Assembly: GCF_002865585.1 (NCBI RefSeq) | Contig: NZ_CP025581.1 | Span: 2,294,001 to 2,358,000, forward strand | Length of the DNA: 64,000 bases | Origin: Nocardioides houyundeii | GTDB taxonomy: Bacteria > Actinomycetota > Actinomycetes > Propionibacteriales > Nocardioidaceae | Reading direction: 5' to 3' | Part shown: one piece after another, positions 57,342-64,000 of the stretch | Numbering within the stretch: the first letter of the stretch is position 1 | How the letters are laid out: each line of letters begins with the position of its first letter | Position numbers and translations under genes: made by a program | The notes under the pieces: model-generated | What the model saw: only the letters and a program-made list of their open reading frames with translations | The model's database searches: none | What the model was told of the DNA's origin: nothing

Positions 57342-58313
57342 GTGACCACCACCGCCGCCGGAAGCGCCTCGTCGAGCAATGTCGCACCCGATGGGCGCAA
57401 GCTCCTGCGCCTGGAGATCCGCAACGCCGAGACCCCCATCGAACGCAAGCCGGAGTGGATCAAGACCCGCGCCCGGATGGGCCCGGAGTACACCGCGCTG
57501 CAGTCCCTGGTGAAGTCCGAGGGGCTGCACACGGTCTGCCAGGAGGCAGCCTGCCCCAACATCTTCGAGTGCTGGGAGGACCGCGAGGCCACGTTCCTCA
57601 TCGGCGGTGACCAGTGCACGCGACGCTGCGACTTCTGCCAGATCGACACCGGCAAGCCGCAGCCGCTGGACCGCGACGAGCCCCGACGGGTCGCGGAGTC
57701 GGTGCAGAAGATGGAGCTGCGCTACGCCACCATCACCGGCGTCGCCCGCGATGACCTCCCCGACGGGGGCGCCTGGCTCTACGCCGAGACCGTGCGCGCG
57801 ATCCACGACCTCAACCCCGGCACGGGCGTGGAGAACCTCATCCCGGACTTCAACGGCAAGCCCGACCTGCTCACCGAGGTCTTCGAGTCCCGGCCCGAGG
57901 TGCTCGCCCACAACGTGGAGACCGTGCCGCGGATCTTCAAGCGGATCCGCCCGGCGTTCCGCTACGACCGCTCCCTCGATGTGATCACCCAGGCCCGTGA
58001 CTTCGGCCTGGTGACCAAGTCCAACCTGATCCTGGGCATGGGCGAGACCCGCGAGGAGGTCTCCCAGGCGCTGCGCGACCTGCACGAGGCGGGGTGCGAG
58101 CTGATCACCATCACCCAGTACCTCCGCCCGTCCGCACGCCACCACCCGGTCGAGCGCTGGGTCAAGCCCGAGGAGTTCGTGGAGCTCAAGGACGAGGCCG
58201 ACGAGATCGGCTTCTCCGGCGTGCTGTCCGGGCCCCTGGTGCGTTCGTCCTACCGCGCCGGCCGCCTGTACCGTCAGGCCATGGACGCCCGTGCGTCCGT
58301 CCAGACTGCATAA
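57342..58313 (+). CDS. lipA: Lipoyl synthase
   Basis: 323 aa radical-SAM enzyme that inserts sulfurs into octanoyl chains. Auxiliary cluster [12 protein letters not shown] and radical-SAM cluster CTRRCDFC are both visible, with the C-terminal RSSYRA serine ligand motif. GTG at 57342. Follows lipB; serves SucB and other lipoyl proteins. Confidence 0.96.
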   Translation: MTTTAAGSASSSNVAPDGRKLLRLEIRNAETPIERKPEWIKTRARMGPEYTALQSLVKSEGLHTVCQEAACPNIFECWEDREATFLIGGDQCTRRCDFCQIDTGKPQPLDRDEPRRVAESVQKMELRYATITGVARDDLPDGGAWLYAETVRAIHDLNPGTGVENLIPDFNGKPDLLTEVFESRPEVLAHNVETVPRIFKRIRPAFRYDRSLDVITQARDFGLVTKSNLILGMGETREEVSQALRDLHEAGCELITITQYLRPSARHHPVERWVKPEEFVELKDEADEIGFSGVLSGPLVRSSYRAGRLYRQAMDARASVQTA

Positions 58314-58375
58314 GCCTCTCCCCGACCGACCCACAGCAGCCGGCTGTTCGCCGGCCCAGGCAGCAAAGGCATCAC

Positions 58376-59083
58376 ATGTCCACCCCCGCCCCGGAGAACC
58401 TCAGCCGTCGTCAGCAGTTCGTGCGGTCCTACCAGATGGCCAAGCGCACCGACCCGCGCCTCGGCCTCTACATCCTCGGCGCCGCGCTGCTCGCAGGAGT
58501 GCTCGGCTTCGTCCTGATCTCCCTGCTGCCCGGTGACGGCCTGATCTCGACCATCTTCGCGGTGGTCGGGGCGCTGCTGCTCGCCGTGCTGGCCGGACTG
58601 ATCGTCTTCGGCCGACGCGCACAGAACGCGGCGTACGCGCAGATGGAGGGCCAGCCGGGCGCGGCGGCCGCCGCCCTAGGCATGCTGCGCCGCGGCTGGA
58701 AGGTCGACCCGGTGGTGGCGTTCACCAAGCAGCAGGAAGTGGTGCACCGGGTGGTGGGTCCTCCCGGCATCGTCCTCGTCGGCGAGGGTCCCAGCCCGGC
58801 CCGGCTCAAGGCCCTGATGGCCAGCGAGCGGCGCAAGCACGAGCGCGTCGTCTCCGAGGCTCCCATCCACGAGGTCGTCTGCGGACGGGGTGAGGGTCAG
58901 GTCCCTCTGACCAAGCTGGTCAAGCACGTCACCAAGCTGGGCCGCCAGGTCAAGCCTGCCGAGATCACCGACATCCTGAACCGCCTCAAGGCGCTGGACG
59001 CCAACAGGTCGAACGTGCCGCTTCCCAAGGGCCCCGTGCCCTCCAGCATGAAGGGCATGCGAGGCAACCTGCGCGGCCGCTGA
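58376..59083 (+). CDS. DUF4191 membrane protein
   Basis: 235 aa. Two membrane helices (about residues 30-50 and 57-75) in MAKRTDPRLGLYILG... and a conserved cytosolic domain (PGAAAAALGMLRRGWKV). DUF4191 usually follows lipA in actinobacteria (as Rv2219 in Mycobacterium). Function unknown. Convergent with the lipoprotein gene. Confidence 0.88.
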   Translation: MSTPAPENLSRRQQFVRSYQMAKRTDPRLGLYILGAALLAGVLGFVLISLLPGDGLISTIFAVVGALLLAVLAGLIVFGRRAQNAAYAQMEGQPGAAAAALGMLRRGWKVDPVVAFTKQQEVVHRVVGPPGIVLVGEGPSPARLKALMASERRKHERVVSEAPIHEVVCGRGEGQVPLTKLVKHVTKLGRQVKPAEITDILNRLKALDANRSNVPLPKGPVPSSMKGMRGNLRGR

Positions 59084-59099
59084 GACGCGACCGCGCAGG
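59068..59099. terminator. Hairpin at the DUF4191/lipoprotein convergent junction
   Basis: Stem CCTGCGCGGCCGC / GCGACCGCGCAGG (13 positions with one mismatch) with the loop TGAGAC that contains the DUF4191 stop codon. Probable terminator for the lipA-DUF4191 unit, and perhaps for the lipoprotein on the other strand. Confidence 0.5.
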
Positions 59100-59106
59100 G
59101 CCCAGG

Positions 59107-59925
59107 TCAGCTCTGCGGGCTGGGCGTCTCGGGCATCGTGGGCATCTCGGTGACCTCGTCAGCCGGCGGCGCCTCGATCTCGACGTCCTTGCCCCAGTCG
59201 CTCAGCGTCATCGTCATCGTGCCCGCGGTCTCCCCCATGTCCATGGTGGTGCGGGTGAAGCGGCCCTCGTCGTCGAACCAGATGTCGTACTCGATCTCCT
59301 CGGGCAGCCCGGTGTTCTCGGGGACGTCCTCGGCGCCGGAGAGGGTCTCGTCGAGCAGCGCGGCTGAGTCGATGACGACCGTGTAGCGGTCGAGCTCCTC
59401 GCCGTCGACATCCTCCTCACCGACGTAGGTGACGGACGTGATGGACTTCTCCATCGTGCGCAGGGCCGCAGTGGGGTCGAGCTGCTCGGACATGTCCTGG
59501 CCGAGGATGCTGTTGTCCTCGCCCTTCAGGTCCATCTTGAAGTACTTGCCGCCGGAGAGCTCGCCCATCTGCATGTACATGACGCCGTCGACCATGACGA
59601 CCTTGATCTCCTCGTCGCCGGCCATCTCGTTGGTCATGGTGAGCGTGCTCGAGGGCGGCTCGCTGGCGTAGTCCACGTCACCCTCCATGCTCGTGGCCAT
59701 CTGACCCTCGCTGGTCATGGTCACGTGCGCGGTGGTCGCGTTCTCCAGGGACTCACTCAAGGTGTCCATGAACTCGCTGGTCTCCACCTGCTCGCCCGCC
59801 TTCACCCCGGGGTCGGCCGCCTTGTCGGAGCCGGATGAGTCACTGCCGCACGCAGCCACCGAGGTCAGGGCCACGGGGAGCACGAGTGCCGCTGCGGCAC
59901 GGCGCAGAGTGGTCTTTCGACGCAT
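59107..59925 (-). CDS. Secreted lipoprotein (LppX/DUF6612-like)
   Basis: 272 aa. Lipobox LTSVAAC near residue 26, then a low-complexity Ser/Asp-rich stretch and a beta-rich domain (TTAHVTMTSEGQMATSMEGD), acidic overall. The fold resembles LppX/LprG-type lipid carriers; cargo unknown. Minus strand, between DUF4191 and RDD. Confidence 0.82.
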   Translation of the reverse strand: MRRKTTLRRAAAALVLPVALTSVAACGSDSSGSDKAADPGVKAGEQVETSEFMDTLSESLENATTAHVTMTSEGQMATSMEGDVDYASEPPSSTLTMTNEMAGDEEIKVVMVDGVMYMQMGELSGGKYFKMDLKGEDNSILGQDMSEQLDPTAALRTMEKSITSVTYVGEEDVDGEELDRYTVVIDSAALLDETLSGAEDVPENTGLPEEIEYDIWFDDEGRFTRTTMDMGETAGTMTMTLSDWGKDVEIEAPPADEVTEMPTMPETPSPQS

Positions 59926-59962
59926 GGGTCAACCTTTCGAGAGGAGAGCAGATCCCCTGAGC

Positions 59963-60355
59963 CTACTGGCCGCCCTTGCGCAGGGAGTTGAGCGTGAGGA
60001 CCGCGGACCCCACCGCCATGTCGTGCAGCCCGCGCCCGTCCGGCCGAAAGACCAGGGGCGGGATCACCAGCGCGACCAGCACCTGGCGGTAGAACGCGCG
60101 CGGCAGGCTCAGCGGCCGGTATCCGCCCTCCACCCGCAGGACCCGCAGCCGGGTGGCGAGCTGCCCGAAGGAGCCGCCGGCGAAGGCGACGAGCAGTGAC
60201 GACTCGATGACGAAGACCCCCAGCGTGTACCACCCGGCCGCCGGGTCCTCGGCCCATCCGCGATAGCCCAGGAAGAGCATCACGACCAGGATGGAGGCGA
60301 ACCAGTCGACGAGCAGAGCCACGATGCGCTGTCCCCAGGAGGCGGTCTCGATCAC
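59963..60355 (-). CDS. RDD-domain membrane protein
   Basis: 130 aa from GTG 60355. RDD signature [14 protein letters not shown] at the N-terminus, with three membrane segments in total. RDD next to glnA is conserved in actinobacteria. Divergent from glnA, sharing the region with the GlnR boxes. Function not established. Confidence 0.88.
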   Translation of the reverse strand: MIETASWGQRIVALLVDWFASILVVMLFLGYRGWAEDPAAGWYTLGVFVIESSLLVAFAGGSFGQLATRLRVLRVEGGYRPLSLPRAFYRQVLVALVIPPLVFRPDGRGLHDMAVGSAVLTLNSLRKGGQ

Positions 60356-60405
60356 GCCCGTCAGGCTATCCGGGGCTGCCTCGGCGCCCACAGGCCGACC
60401 CAAGT

Positions 60406-60443
60406 GTTACGTGCCCGAAACAATCGGGATACCGTCTAGAAAT
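60406..60443. promoter_or_regulatory. Tandem GlnR-type operator upstream of glnA
   Basis: Four half-sites in exact register: GTTAC (60406-60410), GAAAC (60417-60421), GATAC (60428-60432), GAAAT (60439-60443), each separated by 6 bp. This matches the actinobacterial GlnR box (GTnAC-n6-GaAAC twice); the second pair differs by one base in each half. It lies about 100 bp before glnA. GlnR would regulate glnA by nitrogen supply. Confidence 0.85.
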
Positions 60444-60545
60444 CGGGCGTGCATAGTTTGCACCCTGCCGGTGCAGCGCCGCACCGGCAAGCTCCAACCC
60501 CTGACTTTGTCGGTCCCGCCCGCGTGGTGCGACCAAGGAGGACGA

Positions 60546-61963
60546 ATGTTCGCAAACAGCGACGAACTGCTGAAGTACCTCAAGGACGAGCGCGTCGAGA
60601 TGGTCGACGTCAGGTTCTGTGACCTGCCGGGCGTGATGCAGCACTTCACTGTGCCCGTGTCCTCCTTCGACCAGTCGGTGTTCGACGACGGGCTCGGCTT
60701 CGACGGGTCCTCGATCCGCGGGTTCCAGGCCATCCACGAGTCCGACATGCAGCTCTTCCCGGACCCGACCACGGCCTACATCGACCCCTTCCGGGTCGCC
60801 AAGACCCTGGTCGTCAACTTCTTCATCCACGACCCGCTCACCGGGGAGGCCTACTCGCGCGACCCGCGCAACATCGCCCGCAAGGCGATGGCCTACCTGG
60901 CCAGCACCGGCATCGGCGACACGGCGTACTTCGCCCCGAGGCCGAGTTCTACGTCTTCGACAACGTGCGCTTCGAGACCTCCGCGAACGCCGGTTTCTAC
61001 CACATCGACTCCGCGGCGGGCGCCTGGAACAGCGGCTCCGAGGACAACAACCGGGGCTACAAGGTCAAGTACAAGGGCGGGTACTTCCCGGTCGCGCCGT
61101 ACGACCACTTCGGCGAGCTGCGCGACGAGATGGTCATCGAGATGGAGCGCGCCGGGCTGCACGTCGAGCGCGCCCACCACGAGGTCGGCACCGCCGGTCA
61201 GGCCGAGATCAACTACAAGTTCGACGAGCTGCTCAAGGCCGCCGACGACGTGATGAAGTTCAAGTACATCGTCAAGAACGTGGCCTGGCGCAACAACAAG
61301 ACCGCGACCTTCATGCCGAAGCCGATCTTCGGCGACAACGGCTCCGGCATGCACGTCCACCAGTCCATCTGGAACGAGGGCGAGCCGCTCTTCTACGACG
61401 AGACCGGCTACGGCGGGCTCTCGGACATGGCCCGCTACTACATCGGCGGCATCCTGAAGCACGCGCCGTCGCTGCTGGCCTTCACCAACCCGACGGTGAA
61501 CTCCTACCACCGTCTGGTGCCCGGCTTCGAGGCTCCGATCAGCCTGGTCTACAGCCAGCGGAACCGCTCGGCCTGCGTGCGGATCCCGATCACCGGGTCC
61601 AACCCGAAGGCCAAGCGCATCGAGTTCCGGTGCCCCGACCCGTCGGCCAACCCGTACCTGGCCTTCTCCGGTCTGCTCCTGGCCGGGCTCGACGGCATCA
61701 AGAACAAGATCGAGCCGCCGGCCCCGGTCGACAAGGACATCTACGAGCTGCCGCCGGACGAGATGGCCGAGATCTCCCAGGTCCCCACCTCGCTGGACGC
61801 CGTCCTCAACAACCTTGAGGCCGACCACGAGTTCCTGACGGTCGGCAACGTCTTCACGCCCGACCTGATCGAGACCTGGATCGACTACAAGCGCAAGAAC
61901 GAGATCCTGCCCGTGCAGCTGCGGCCGCACCCGCACGAGTTCGAGCTGTACTACGACATCTAA
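60546..61963 (+). pseudogene. glnA: Glutamine synthetase (GSI), interrupted by a -1 frameshift
   Basis: Type I glutamine synthetase, about 472 aa when restored. Excellent AAGGAGGA ribosome binding site. N-terminal [17 protein letters not shown] is in the first frame; the rest ([13 protein letters not shown]..., [12 protein letters not shown]) is in another. The break lies at 60931-60937 (TCGCCCC). Restoring one G before the C4 run gives the family's FGPE motif; a C would give FAPE. Tyr in IYELPP fits the adenylylation site. A broken main glnA would be a serious defect, so an error is very likely. Confidence 0.93.
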
Positions 61964-61995
61964 TCCGGACCCCCCAGGGACACCGGAACAGCGGA

Positions 61996-62033
61996 AACGC
62001 CGTCCGCCGACCTTTCGGTCGGTGGGCGGCGTT
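61996..62033 (+). terminator. Terminator after glnA
   Basis: 17-bp stem AACGCCGTCCGCCGACC / GGTCGGTGGGCGGCGTT (two G-U pairs) with the loop TTTC, 33 bp past the glnA stop, followed by TGCCGTTGTT. Confidence 0.8.
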
Positions 62034-62207
62034 TGCCGTTGTTAGCCATTCGGCTGTTACCAAGTTTGCTACACATCTGGGATCAGACGCGGTCCCGACC
62101 GGCCGGGCCGAGCATGTGGCAACGACCCGAGGCCGTCGCGGTCTCCTCGCGTCGCCCGCAACTTCGGGCAGGTCGGGTGATCGCTCACCGGGTGACGATG
62201 GACCTAG

Positions 62208-62522
62208 GTGCTCACACAGACCGTGACCACCCGCGCCACCGGGAGGGCCCAGATGCCCGCGAACCCCACCCGATCCGGGACAGCACCGAATCCCTTCGAC
62301 TCGCGTCGCCACGCGTCTCCGGGCAACTCCCCCGCGTGGGTCGACGCACAAGAGCTGTGGGACATCGACGACGTGGCGCACTACCTAGGTGTCACCAAGC
62401 AGACCATCTACTCCTGGCGCACCACCGGCTAGGGGCCCGCCGGTTTCCGCGTCGGCAAGCACCTACGCTGGCGGGCGGCCATGGTCGTCCAGTGGACGCT
62501 GTCCCTCGAAGCAACCCAATGA
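62208..62522 (+). pseudogene. Excisionase/HTH_17-type gene with an amber stop
   Basis: A GTG at 62208 (or ATG at 62253) opens a frame with a helix-turn-helix VAHYLGVTKQTIYSWRTTG. A TAG at 62430-62432 ends it, but the frame continues in register with GPAGFRVGKHLRWR to a TGA at 62520, exactly the end of excisionase-like HTH_17 proteins. A single nonsense change (for example from AAG, CAG or GAG) explains it. Belongs to the decayed element with the integrase remnant. Confidence 0.75.
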
Positions 62523-62630
62523 CCCATCGCCGAGCACCGTGGCCGACACAACCACCGGCTCGGCGCCCCCGGGCCGTCATCGCCGACACCCACGCGTCCC
62601 TGTACCCGGCGCGGCACACGAGGGGCGACG

Positions 62631-62911
62631 ATGGCCAGCATTAGTACCGGCAAACCGGCCGCCGACGGCACCCCGCGGTACGTCGTCAACTACCGCGACA
62701 CCGCCGACCGACAACGACGCAAGACCTTCGCCCGCAAAGCCGAGGCAGTCGCTTTCGCCAACACCGTCGAAGCAGACAAGCTGCACGGCACCTACCTCGA
62801 CGTCGACGATGATGGGCTCGATGGACCTGGCGGAGACCTACCGCCGCGTCATCTTCTCCAACGTCTCCGCGATCCCGTCCGCCGCAGTTGACGACGAGCT
62901 GATCGCGAAGA
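62631..62911 (+). pseudogene. Tyrosine integrase remnant, internally deleted
   Basis: Starts as an integrase arm-binding domain (YVVNYRDTADRQRRKTFARK, AFANTVEADKLHGTYLD). Around 62812-62820 this stops matching and, in another frame, a core-binding-domain piece follows (LAETYRRVIFSNVSAIPSAA, VDDELIAK) up to about 62911. The catalytic domain is missing. An internal deletion joined the two parts and likely destroyed function. Confidence 0.7.
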
Positions 62912-63241
62912 GGTTGGTGTTGGCCCACACCCGGTCCTGGCGCGTCACCTGCTGCTTCTCGCCCAACTCCAACAGGAACCCGGCCCGGGTGTCCGCCAGG
63001 ATGTTCGCCGCCACCTTGCGGCGACGTCGTCAGCCCCGTCGGGGGCAGCGAGCATCGCCAGGGCCAGGAGCACCCCGTCCGCATCGACCGGGCGCGTCCA
63101 CAGCCAGTCACGCAGTCCGGCCAACCCGGCCAGCCCCCCCCCCGAGATCGACTCGGATTCCATCCAGTCGGGCCATTTCCCGGCTGCCTCAGACAGCAGC
63201 CCGTCCGAGTCTGTATCGAGACCCAGCAGGTCAGGCGACAC
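62912..63241 (-). pseudogene. Broken reverse-strand gene of unknown family
   Basis: From GTG 63241 the minus strand codes SPDLLGLDTDSDGLL... with LLALAMLAAPDGADDVAA. At about 63033 the frame shifts; the next piece reads KVAANILADTRAGFLLELGE. Residues just before and after resemble a family of actinobacterial accessory proteins I cannot name, with a central part missing. The end meets the integrase remnant near 62912. It looks like a decayed neighbour of the integrase. Confidence 0.5.
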
Positions 63242-63572
63242 CCATCACAAGGTCCTCTCGTCGTGGTGAATCCACGAGAAGGAACCAGCCAGGCATCCCC
63301 TGTCACGTACCCCGTACAAGGAGGAACCCCGGGGAAACACGGTTCCCCAGTGCCCCGTTTCTGCAGTCAGGCCGCGTTCCCCCGAAACCACACGAAAGGG
63401 CGGAGTGAACCCGAAAGGCGCACGCGTCCCACCCCGGGCCACCCATCACCGCGCGTGTGACCCGGCCCACACGTCCCCGATTATGGGCTACCGAACCGTA
63501 GGTTCTGCGCTCTAGCCTGGACCAGGCGTCCATCCGGAGGGGCTGGCGCGTCGAGCCTCGGGAGGGCTGTCT
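63242..63572. other. Intergenic stretch between the decayed element and the next gene
   Basis: 331 bp without a convincing gene. It holds a short hairpin GGGGAA-ACACGG-TTCCCC (63331-63348) and a palindrome GAACC-GTA-GGTTC (63493-63505) near the promoter position of the next gene. No attachment-site duplication could be identified by eye. Confidence 0.5.
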
Positions 63573-64000
63573 ATGTCGTCACGCATCCGCGCGCCCTGGG
63601 GGCGGACCACCGTTGGACCCACCGCGCTCATCGTTGTACTGCCGATCCTGGTGGTCTCCAGCCTGCTGACTACCACTGCAGTTGCGCAGGTCGAGGAGCC
63701 GCCGCTGCAATCGGTGAGCGGGACCATCATCGACTCGGACGGCCGACCCCTCGCGGACGCGGAGGTCACCTTCTCCGGCGAGCGAGTGAGCCAGGGCTAC
63801 CACCAGCTGACGACGGACCGGCAGGGCAGGTTCTCCCTTGACCTGCCCGCCGGGACCTACAACGGGACGTTCGCGAAGGGCGGGTACGCCACGAAGTACC
63901 TCCTCCCGGGCGGCCCTCTCGGGCCCGTCGTAGTCGGGTCGGACCCGGTCGCCCTGGACGTGATCCTCCTCCGGCTGGCCGTCCTCGCGGGACGCGTGGA
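63573..64000 (+). CDS. Secreted protein with carboxypeptidase-regulatory-like domain, 3' end cut off
   Basis: ATG at 63573 with GGAGGG upstream; the frame is open to the window edge (142 codons). N-terminal signal peptide or membrane anchor (ALIVVLPILVVSSLLTTTAV), then a CarboxypepD_reg-like/Ig-like fold (SGTIIDSDGRPLADAEVTF; GRFSLDLPAGTYN; YATKYL). Such modules decorate surface proteins. Further domains lie outside the window. Confidence 0.82.
   Translation, partial: MSSRIRAPWGRTTVGPTALIVVLPILVVSSLLTTTAVAQVEEPPLQSVSGTIIDSDGRPLADAEVTFSGERVSQGYHQLTTDRQGRFSLDLPAGTYNGTFAKGGYATKYLLPGGPLGPVVVGSDPVALDVILLRLAVLAGRV

Noticed and set aside
62034..62207. tRNA or attachment site beside the integrase remnant
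   Set aside because: No cloverleaf or repeated core found by eye.
62389..63408. Long + strand open frame through the decayed element
   Set aside because: Contains the integrase core fragment, but the rest is antisense to the reverse-strand gene and non-conserved; treated as remnants.

Overview
The window is GC-rich, densely packed chromosomal DNA from an actinobacterium. Gene content and order resemble Nocardioides and relatives (Nocardioidaceae). That placement is inferred from synteny (dapA-rnj...ftsK...rimO-pgsA...cinA-clgR...recA-recX and pepA-lpdA-sucB-TIGR01777-lipB-lipA-DUF4191...RDD-glnA), frequent GTG starts and GC-rich codon use, not from a marker gene. No rRNA, tRNA or CRISPR array was seen.

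Layout. 1-3010: assimilatory sulfur reduction on the + strand (sulfite reductase, cut by the window edge; a 54-aa CxxC protein; APS/PAPS reductase; a sirohydrochlorin chelatase). 3018-8076: a leftward block with DinB-like, DUF3046, MFS, then recA, recX, a HipA-like kinase and DUF3037, with an SOS box upstream of recA. 8104-11154: a GNAT and a three-gene ABC-2 exporter. 11249-16540: Lhr helicase (frameshifted) and a Nei/Fpg glycosylase. 16584-29491: leftward ftsK, PH-RodZ-like protein, rimO, pgsA, a secreted 5'-nucleotidase and a secreted nuclease, then cinA and clgR. 29573-30832: M56 peptidase and BlaI repressor, divergent from cydA, cydB and a fused cydDC (30962-36890, frameshifted). 36850-42291: GAF histidine kinase, RNase J, dapA and an F420-type oxidoreductase. 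42361-48597: folate, thymidylate and one-carbon genes (NUDIX, folA, thyA, gcvT) with a LysR/racemase pair, PhzF and a GNAT. 48665-61963: pepA (frameshifted), lpdA, sucB, a lipoprotein SGNH protein, an epimerase (frameshifted), lipB, lipA, DUF4191, a lipoprotein, RDD, and glnA (frameshifted) behind a full tandem GlnR-type operator. 62208-63241: a decayed integrative element (excisionase with an amber stop, internally deleted integrase, broken reverse-strand gene). 63573-end: start of a secreted protein with a carboxypeptidase-regulatory-like domain.

How it works together. The window joins sulfate assimilation, SOS and DNA repair (RecA, RecX, Lhr, Nei), chromosome segregation and envelope genes (FtsK, PgsA, RodZ-like), high-affinity respiration (cytochrome bd and its CydDC exporter), and the lipoate/2-oxoacid dehydrogenase/one-carbon/nitrogen cluster.

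Most important caution: five housekeeping genes (lhr, cydDC, pepA, the epimerase, glnA) are each broken by one missing base at or beside a C-run, always in + strand genes. Both halves are intact in every case, so sequencing or assembly error is far more likely than five pseudogenes. The best biological leads are the recA-recX-HipA-DUF3037 arrangement, the secreted nuclease/nucleotidase pair with related basic C-terminal domains, the BlaI-cyd divergent control region, and the degraded element next to glnA.
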